Of a stretch of 7,085 nt of DNA, positions 1-4,747 are shown in pieces. Within the stretch, counting starts at the first letter, position 1. The number at the start of each line of letters is the position of its first letter. Source of the DNA: Candidatus Uhrbacteria bacterium (lineage in GTDB: Bacteria; Patescibacteriota; Patescibacteriia; 2-12-FULL-60-25); assembly GCA_023246325.1 (NCBI GenBank), contig JAHFIO010000045.1, forward strand, positions 1 to 7,085, given 5' to 3'. The notes under the pieces were generated by a model. It ran no database searches and was not told where the DNA came from. It worked only from the letters and a program-made list of their open reading frames with translations. Made by a program: the position numbers and the translations under genes.

Positions 1-52
1 CAGCAAGAACGGCAAAAAACCCAAACACTTTTACAAAAGAACGGAACTTCAT
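1..52 (-). CDS. 5' fragment of a gene with a signal-peptide-like N-terminus (cut by window edge)
   Basis: An ATG at 52-50 opens a frame that stays open to the window edge: 17 codons reading MKFRSFVKVFGFFAVLA. A short basic n-region (K2, R4, K8) followed by a hydrophobic stretch (F10-A17) is what a secretory signal peptide or N-terminal membrane anchor looks like. The ATG overlaps the TGA of the upstream coiled-coil gene in the classic ATGA arrangement, and an AGGAG Shine-Dalgarno sequence lies nine bases before it, so the start is well supported despite the short length. It is the third gene of a minus-strand operon. Product identity cannot be judged from 17 residues; it is inferred to be exported or membrane-anchored. 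Confidence 0.72.
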   Translation of the reverse strand, partial: MKFRSFVKVFGFFAVLA

Positions 53-1242
53 GACTGTCCACTCCTATCGTTACGAGCATCGTCTAGCATTTGAGAACGT
101 GTTGAAGAGTCGTATCCACCTGAATTAGTGGTGTCAGATGAGGAGCGGTAGTCATGAACAACTACAGTTTCATGTACCGGATGCGCGAAATAATCGAGCA
201 TCTGACCGAAGTACATACCTTCAAAAAAGCGATCCGATCCCTGGTTCACATATACGGGGGAGTTGTATCCTGCAGAACCAAAATTCGAATTCGAACTTGA
301 ACCAGACCTCGAACCAGAATATCTGGTTGCTCGCAAGTCTTGAATATACGAATCAGGAATAGTCTTTGCCTTGCTTTTCACAACTTGCGCGCGCGCTCTT
401 TGCATGCTCGCAAGGTGGCTCGTCATTTCCAGGCGAGTCGCCTGATGTGTTGCGTTTTCCTGCTGAAGATCACGGATCTGCGCATCACCTGGTTCATCGC
501 GAGTATCAAGATATGCTGCAAGTTTTACTCGAAGCTGATCAAGAACTCCTTGAGTGACATTCTCGAGTGCGGTTTTCAAATCCGTGTAGGATTTCATATC
601 CGCTTTGAGTTCACTCATTTCCTTTTCGAGCATGGCCAAACTTTGGTTCAATGTCGCAACACCTGAAGACTGTGTTTCGTATTGATCAACCAAGGCTGCC
701 CAATCAGCAACATTTGCCTTCGCCATTGCTAGATCTGCATCACGCCAATCTGTATAGAATTGGATATTGTACCAACGTGGTACATAGTCTTTGGTTTCGT
801 ATCCTGCCGAGATGAGGCGTTCAATATGCGGAATATTTTTCAGGTTTTCGAAAGGCTCTTTGACGAGATTGAGATCAGTTTTCACGACCTCCATCGCGAC
901 TGTGAGTCGTTCGATATTGCTTGTGTACTCGTCAGGATTAAACCGCACGCGGAGTTCACTGATTTGCTTTTGATACCCAGATTTATTTCTGAGCAGAGTC
1001 AGCGCAACCATTTTTTGCGAAACCGAATCTGGAAATTGCGTCTCTGCGCGCGCGAGGGTTGCAGATTCAAGATCGGGGAGCAGCTTTTCTGCAAGATCAT
1101 GAATGCGCGATGTGCGAGCTTCGCGTTTTTGCTGCAAAGCAAGTTCGTTTGCACCGATGGTTTGCGTGATTTGCTGAAGACCTTGTTGCAAACCACTTGT
1201 TTGCGCATCAAGTTCGTTTAGAAATTCGTTTCGATTAGCCAT
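49..1242 (-). CDS. Coiled-coil protein of unknown function with Ser/Gly linker and aromatic tail
   Basis: A 397-residue protein (MANRNEFLNELDAQ...). I do not recognise the family. Residues about 5-60 and 85-135 are Gln/Glu/Leu-rich predicted helix, and residues about 170-300 are a long heptad-like coiled coil. They flank a more globular-looking patch with many aromatics (about 138-170, YVPRWYNIQFYTDW). Residues 319-335 are a Ser/Gly/Asn linker, followed by a tail with an aromatic helix (FFEGMYFGQMLDYF, about 339-352), a VVVHDY strand and a polar Ser/Asp-rich end. No signal peptide, transmembrane helix or catalytic motif is visible, so it is probably cytoplasmic and structural or scaffolding. 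The frame is open further upstream to 1416, but the start at 1242 is chosen because a perfect AGGAGG lies eight bases before it, and the extra upstream residues lie over the glycosyltransferase gene. It overlaps that gene by 8 bases and the next gene by 4. It ends in TGA. Confidence 0.85.
   Translation of the reverse strand: MANRNEFLNELDAQTSGLQQGLQQITQTIGANELALQQKREARTSRIHDLAEKLLPDLESATLARAETQFPDSVSQKMVALTLLRNKSGYQKQISELRVRFNPDEYTSNIERLTVAMEVVKTDLNLVKEPFENLKNIPHIERLISAGYETKDYVPRWYNIQFYTDWRDADLAMAKANVADWAALVDQYETQSSGVATLNQSLAMLEKEMSELKADMKSYTDLKTALENVTQGVLDQLRVKLAAYLDTRDEPGDAQIRDLQQENATHQATRLEMTSHLASMQRARAQVVKSKAKTIPDSYIQDLRATRYSGSRSGSSSNSNFGSAGYNSPVYVNQGSDRFFEGMYFGQMLDYFAHPVHETVVVHDYRSSSDTTNSGGYDSSTRSQMLDDARNDRSGQS
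62..66 (-). promoter_or_regulatory. Shine-Dalgarno AGGAG for the gene starting at 52
   Basis: AGGAG on the minus strand, nine bases before the ATG at 52 and inside the end of the coiled-coil gene. It supports the edge-truncated frame as a real gene coupled to the one before it. Confidence 0.65.
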
Positions 1243-2221
1243 GTGCGTATCCTCCTGTTTCGTTTTGGTTGTGAGCATCGCCATCCTCAAGTCGACTTTT
1301 GAAATATGAATTAAACCATGCTTCCATTTCTGGTTTTCCTGGTTTAAATTCAAGTGGTCTACCTGGGGGAGCGATAAGATCCGTATACGGGTTAAAGTTA
1401 AACTCTGCAAGTTCAAGGTAACGTAAGTAGTATTTGCGATTTACTAAATCTCCATGCCATAGATGCAAGATTTTTCCTGGAACAACTCCCAGTTTTCCTT
1501 GCACCGATGTATGAAATGAATCTGCCCATGCAAGCCAATCCTGCCAAGGCGCTTCACAACCAAACATGGATTTATGTATGCAGGGTGAATGCATATCATT
1601 CATGCTTGCATGAGCAATATAATGATCGGCTGCACCTGCAATCGCGAATTCGTATAGACCGTGTTTATCGAGGATGTCTTTTCTCGCTGCCCACACATAT
1701 CCTGGATGACCATGGTCATGGTATTGACCTGATTTCAAAACATCCGGATTGTCGCATACCATTTTTGCAAATGAGGTGCACATATCTGTTTCATTTGAAA
1801 TCAAATTATGATTTTGAGGAAGGCGATCACATGTTTCAAATAATTGCACTATAGGGGATTCATCAAGTGCGGACATGGTTTTTTTGGCCCAATTTGGATC
1901 CGTAAAAATAATATCGCAATCGGCCCAAACCACTCCTTTGCAGGATGCGGGTAGCCAAGGAATAGCAAGATTGATAAGCCTTTCCTTTTGCCAGAGCAGT
2001 GAAGATCCGCGCACTTTTATAATGTCTAATGCGTCTGGTAGATCATATGACTGATCGTTAAATGCGCATTCAACCGTGATGACAGGAATGCCAGATTCGT
2101 GCATAAGATGCATAAAAATGTCATAGTTTTGTCGACGAGTTTTATATCCCATGGGATTATAATAGGGGGTAATAACCCACAACCCAGGTGTATAGGTATA
2201 TGTGTATGCATTCAGGTTCAT
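1235..2221 (-). CDS. Predicted GT-A-fold glycosyltransferase-like protein
   Basis: A 328-residue cytoplasmic-type protein. The N-terminus has a beta-strand and YYNP turn (LWVITPYYNP, 14-23), as at the nucleotide-sugar-binding start of GT-A folds. It is followed by an R-x-NY segment (30-33), LWQKERLIN (76-84) and a DxD-type metal site, WADCDIIF (D101, D103). Further on come HPGYVWAAR (172-180), GAADHYIAH (196-204) and LHLWHGD (242-248), where H246 could be the late metal-binding His typical of GT-A enzymes. I recall the LWQKERLxN plus WxDxDxxF combination from bacterial proteins mostly annotated as hypothetical or glycosyltransferase. Donor and acceptor cannot be inferred. The start is supported by an AGAGAGG Shine-Dalgarno sequence six bases upstream. 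It is the first gene of a three-gene operon; its last eight bases (ATGGCTAA) contain the next start. It could also be an inactive GT-like or nucleotide-sugar-binding protein. Confidence 0.75.
   Translation of the reverse strand: MNLNAYTYTYTPGLWVITPYYNPMGYKTRRQNYDIFMHLMHESGIPVITVECAFNDQSYDLPDALDIIKVRGSSLLWQKERLINLAIPWLPASCKGVVWADCDIIFTDPNWAKKTMSALDESPIVQLFETCDRLPQNHNLISNETDMCTSFAKMVCDNPDVLKSGQYHDHGHPGYVWAARKDILDKHGLYEFAIAGAADHYIAHASMNDMHSPCIHKSMFGCEAPWQDWLAWADSFHTSVQGKLGVVPGKILHLWHGDLVNRKYYLRYLELAEFNFNPYTDLIAPPGRPLEFKPGKPEMEAWFNSYFKSRLEDGDAHNQNETGGYAHG
1251..1256 (-). promoter_or_regulatory. Shine-Dalgarno AGGAGG that fixes the coiled-coil gene start
   Basis: AGGAGG on the minus strand lies eight bases upstream of the ATG at 1242, within the last codons (Gly-Gly-Tyr) of the glycosyltransferase-like gene. 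It decides the start in favour of 1242 over the longer reading from 1416. Confidence 0.85.
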
Positions 2222-2227
2222 GAAGTA

Positions 2228-2234
2228 CCTCTCT
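2228..2234 (-). promoter_or_regulatory. Shine-Dalgarno AGAGAGG for the glycosyltransferase-like gene
   Basis: A purine-rich AGAGAGG on the minus strand lies six bases before the ATG at 2221. It supports that start. Confidence 0.7.
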
Positions 2235-2265
2235 GTATTGGTTTTATTGTCAAAATAGCGTAATG

Positions 2266-2294
2266 AACGTATCAGAAATTTAGTTGGATGTCAA
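2266..2294 (-). promoter_or_regulatory. Candidate sigma70 promoter of the minus-strand operon
   Basis: On the minus strand a perfect TTGACA (2294-2289) is followed after 17 bases by TACGTT (2271-2266). The -10 is preceded by TGA, giving an extended -10 (TGnTACGTT) that offsets its modest match. Transcription would start near 2258, leaving a leader of about 37 bases before the glycosyltransferase-like gene. A second TTGACA at 2253-2248 lies in this leader but has no -10 at suitable spacing. Confidence 0.55.
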
Positions 2295-2399
2295 GATAGC
2301 TCGTTCGAGTCTTTACTTTTGATGAAAATTATGTTAGCGTGATTTTGTACTTTCAAAATACATGAAGCAAAAAATTAAAAAATACAAAGGATGTGATAC

Positions 2400-3314
2400 G
2401 TGGAAAAAAATCCTCGAATTGGCGTGCTCGCCGCACTTGGCGTTTGTGTGCTTTCGGGCATCGCAACTCCACTTGTCAGTTTTCTCAAAGTATTTCGAAC
2501 CGAAGAAATGCTTATGGTGCGTGGATTATTCGCCATGGTCGCATCGCTTATCATCCTGCATTTTCGTGTGAAAAGACCTGGATGGAAATTGCTTGCCAGC
2601 GCATGTGTACTTGGTGCTGCAACATTTAGTTATTATCAAGCCGTGCGACATTGGGGAGTGAATCTCACCATGGTTGTGCTGACGACTGCACCAATTGTGA
2701 ATTTTATTTTGCAGCGATTTCGCGGAGTGAGGGTGCAGGTTTCATCCATGATCGCTTTATTTTTCATTGTTATAGGTGCTGCATTTGCATTGCAACCTTG
2801 GCATGGAAATGTGAATATGCCCGGACTTATTTGGAGCTTTGCTTCCGTGGTTTTCACGGGGGTTGGTCTTGATTTTCTTGGTCAAACAAGTGGTGATGTT
2901 TTTAATCGCGTATTTTGGTTCGGTCTCATATATGCCGCGGCAGGATTTAGCATGTGCTATCTTGTGCATGGCCTGCCATTTGTTGACACGGATATGGAAG
3001 GAAAAGATATTTTTCTTTTAGCTATTTTCGGTGTTGCAAGTGCGGGCGTATATGTTGGAAATATTTATACATTTGATAATTTGCGACGAGATGTTGCTTC
3101 GGTTCTCAATGCATCATCTGTTGTGCCTATTATAGTTGGTGCATGGCTTGTAACAGGAGAGACTTTGGCATTTGATAGATTGTGTGGTGCTGGGCTTTCA
3201 TTTGTTGCCGCAACTATTTTAAGTTATGTTGAATCGCAACATTCTGTATTGCCTGATGATGAAAACATCATAAAAAAATCTGATACGAATATAGACCATG
3301 ATCCAGGTCCTTAA
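2400..3314 (+). CDS. EamA/DMT-family membrane transporter (drug/metabolite exporter-like)
   Basis: A 304-residue integral membrane protein with about ten predicted helices (roughly 8-28, 35-55, 62-80, 86-106, 114-131, 141-160, 169-188, 203-224, 234-253, 259-277), the length and topology of two tandem EamA repeats. Family-like signatures are VRGLFA in helix 2 (R41), TTAPIVNFILQRF in helix 4, and in the second half LNASSVVPIIVGAWLVTGETL (237-257), the usual Pro-containing helix 9 ending in GE. The C-terminus is a charged, probably cytoplasmic tail (about 281-304). DMT proteins export or import small metabolites, amino acids or drugs; the substrate is not predictable here. The start is GTG, with AAAGG nine bases upstream; an overlapping frame from 2362 is in another phase. 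It is transcribed divergently from the operon to its left and ends at a strong terminator, so it is probably monocistronic. Confidence 0.9.
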   Translation: MEKNPRIGVLAALGVCVLSGIATPLVSFLKVFRTEEMLMVRGLFAMVASLIILHFRVKRPGWKLLASACVLGAATFSYYQAVRHWGVNLTMVVLTTAPIVNFILQRFRGVRVQVSSMIALFFIVIGAAFALQPWHGNVNMPGLIWSFASVVFTGVGLDFLGQTSGDVFNRVFWFGLIYAAAGFSMCYLVHGLPFVDTDMEGKDIFLLAIFGVASAGVYVGNIYTFDNLRRDVASVLNASSVVPIIVGAWLVTGETLAFDRLCGAGLSFVAATILSYVESQHSVLPDDENIIKKSDTNIDHDPGP

Positions 3315-3321
3315 TACGTGT

Positions 3322-3349
3322 AATCCTCTAGATCTCTAGAGGATTTTTT
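3322..3349 (+). terminator. Rho-independent terminator after the EamA transporter
   Basis: A perfect inverted repeat, with arms AATCCTCTAGA (3322-3332) and TCTAGAGGATT (3335-3345) around a two-base centre, is followed by a T-run to 3349. The innermost pairs would open to form a normal loop. It begins seven bases after the transporter stop. No T-run follows on the opposite strand, so it acts for the plus strand only. Confidence 0.88.
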
Positions 3350-3358
3350 GTATAATAT

Positions 3359-3367
3359 GGGGGGGGG
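3359..3367 (+). repeat. Nine-G homopolymer at the 5' end of the anchored-protein gene; candidate slippage tract
   Basis: Nine consecutive G residues in otherwise AT-rich DNA directly precede or overlap the first possible start codon of the downstream gene. The tract follows a TATAAT (3351-3356) and includes the G of an ATG at 3357. With nine G that ATG frame ends at a TAA within nine codons; with eight (or eleven) G it would run straight into the downstream gene. The tract also lies between a weak -35-like TTGTAT (3348-3353) and a -10-like TATACT (3370-3375), 16 bases apart. Function is inferred from this arrangement only. Confidence 0.5.
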
Positions 3368-4701
3368 TGTATACTACTTTATATAATAATTTAAATAATT
3401 TATTTTCTATGCTCTTTCAAAAACTTCTTAATGTAAAATCAGTAGTTATTGCCATATTAGTTTCTATCGTTTTAGGTTGTATGTATGCGCTATTTCAAAT
3501 GTCAGTGAATCAGAAAGTATTATTGCAACAATTGCAAAGTATGAAAGCTGGCGCACAAGCAACTTCTACTCGTGCTCTCACTACTACAAGTACAGACTTT
3601 ATAAAATCTAATCTTGTAACTACAGGGTATACGTTTGAAAATCAAACGAATATGGATGGAAGCGCTATATTCGGTTCTTTTCTTTTAGTATCGCCTACAA
3701 AGGAAAAGATTCTTATTCCAGATGCGGTGAGAATGACTTTGGGTCAAGATATTACGAATTTAACAAGCTTTGTAATGCCAACTGACGAAAAAGATTCACA
3801 AATTATATATATGTCGTCAGCAAAAAATATTGATGAAGCACAATCACGTATTGTAAATAAAGTGTATTCATATAATTTGAAATCATTAGAATTAAAAGAG
3901 TTATATTCACATCTTGACGAAAAAAATTCACCTATGAGCAATCAATTGGGTAGAGTAATGAGATTAGTTGGAAGAGATGGATCAAAAATTATTCTTATGG
4001 CTGATAGTCCGGATAATTCACCGGGGCCTTGTACGCGAGTCTGGTCAGACTATAAAGATAATATGTTTTATGTAGATGTTTCAGAAGTTCAAATGAGTTT
4101 AAAGTCATATAGCGTCCCACAATCTAAAGTTGATAAAGAAAAAGCTGATGCCGATGCATGTGCGTCAGAAATGAATAACCCACTTACAACGTCAATTGAT
4201 GGAATGCCCGTTATTCCTGATACGACAGGATGGCATCAAGACGAACTTGTTCAATTTAAATTAGAACCAAATGGATCTGTGGTTAGCAAAGAAAAATATT
4301 TTAACGATGAAACTGTGAGTGTATTAAAGGCATCAACTGCTGATTGTGGGAATAAAGTATCAGATGAAAAATTAGAAAAAATTGTAAAAGCCTTTAAATC
4401 TACCGTAGTCACAAGATATACTTTCTTTACTTCAAGACAAGGCATTTCAGGGCATGATTATACTTTAACTATTTATCCAAATGCTGCACATTTTAAAAAC
4501 ATGAAAGAATTTAAAGAAATTTTTGATATATGTTATCCAGCGGGAAGTATGTACCCATTTAAATTAACTGATTCAAATCTTGCATTTACGAGTAGTTGTG
4601 GTTCAGGATATGCGCCTGAAGTTCCAGATGATGCATCTCGAGCTGCTCAAAGATGTGAAAGTTTTAAAGAAAAAGTTGAAGCATCGCTAAAGTTGAAATA
4701 A
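3367..4701 (+). CDS. Membrane-anchored extracytoplasmic protein of unknown family, six cysteines outside the anchor
   Basis: A 444-residue protein if read from the GTG at 3367; an ATG at 3409 (residue 15) would give 430. I do not recognise the family. A single N-terminal hydrophobic segment (VVIAILVSIVLGCMYALF, about 26-43) after a Lys-containing stretch indicates an uncleaved signal anchor. VLGC (C38) weakly resembles a lipobox, but hydrophobicity continues past the Cys. Residues about 44-75 form a Gln/Ser/Thr-rich stalk, and the rest looks like a folded outside domain. Six cysteines remain (202, 245, 317, 379, 401, 420), enough for three disulfides. No catalytic motif is seen. Neither start has a proper Shine-Dalgarno sequence: the GTG follows only a G-run, the ATG only A/T. 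The gene is visibly AT-richer than the operon to its left, which may reflect transfer or relaxed selection. It lies 52 bases after the transporter with a terminator between, so it is separately transcribed. Confidence 0.8.
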   Translation: MYTTLYNNLNNLFSMLFQKLLNVKSVVIAILVSIVLGCMYALFQMSVNQKVLLQQLQSMKAGAQATSTRALTTTSTDFIKSNLVTTGYTFENQTNMDGSAIFGSFLLVSPTKEKILIPDAVRMTLGQDITNLTSFVMPTDEKDSQIIYMSSAKNIDEAQSRIVNKVYSYNLKSLELKELYSHLDEKNSPMSNQLGRVMRLVGRDGSKIILMADSPDNSPGPCTRVWSDYKDNMFYVDVSEVQMSLKSYSVPQSKVDKEKADADACASEMNNPLTTSIDGMPVIPDTTGWHQDELVQFKLEPNGSVVSKEKYFNDETVSVLKASTADCGNKVSDEKLEKIVKAFKSTVVTRYTFFTSRQGISGHDYTLTIYPNAAHFKNMKEFKEIFDICYPAGSMYPFKLTDSNLAFTSSCGSGYAPEVPDDASRAAQRCESFKEKVEASLKLK

Positions 4702-4706
4702 TACAT

Positions 4707-4735
4707 AAAAAAATGACCCATGTGGGTCATTTTTT
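4707..4735. terminator. Bidirectional rho-independent terminator between convergent genes
   Basis: TGACCCA (4714-4720) and TGGGTCA (4723-4729) form a perfect stem, flanked by seven A on the left and six T on the right. It can therefore terminate both the unknown plus-strand gene ending at 4701 and the minus-strand RNase J gene ending at 4748. It occupies most of the 46-base gap. Confidence 0.9.
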
Positions 4736-4747
4736 AATCCTGCCGAA

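Noticed and set aside
49..51. TGA read as glycine (alternative code of Gracilibacteria/Absconditabacteria)
   Set aside because: No gene in the window has an internal TGA, and here TGA is part of an ATGA overlap with a well-supported next start. The standard code fits.
282..322. Imperfect TCGAAC/GAACCAG repeats
   Set aside because: They are explained as codons of the Ser/Gly/Asn linker in the coiled-coil protein; not a separate repeat element or operator.
138..1221. Several plus-strand open frames opposite the coiled-coil gene
   Set aside because: They overlap one another in different phases, resemble no protein and lie opposite a gene with strong start signals. Shadow frames.
1243..1416. 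58-codon upstream extension of the coiled-coil gene
   Set aside because: The frame is open to 1416, but this stretch lies over the glycosyltransferase-like gene, and an AGGAGG sits eight bases before the ATG at 1242. The shorter start explains the signals better.
2180..2215. TAT/ATAC-rich short repeat at the glycosyltransferase-like gene start
   Set aside because: It encodes the YTYTYT segment and is too short and imperfect to be a microsatellite of note.
2318..2399. Promoter for the EamA transporter
   Set aside because: TATGTT at 2330-2335 could be a -10, but no -35 occurs at proper spacing; the nearest TTTACT is only 12 bases away. Not strong enough to list.
2362..2571. 69-codon plus-strand frame starting ATG before the EamA gene
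   Set aside because: It is out of phase with the transporter and runs into it. The GTG at 2400 has AAAGG at suitable spacing and gives an intact ten-helix protein.
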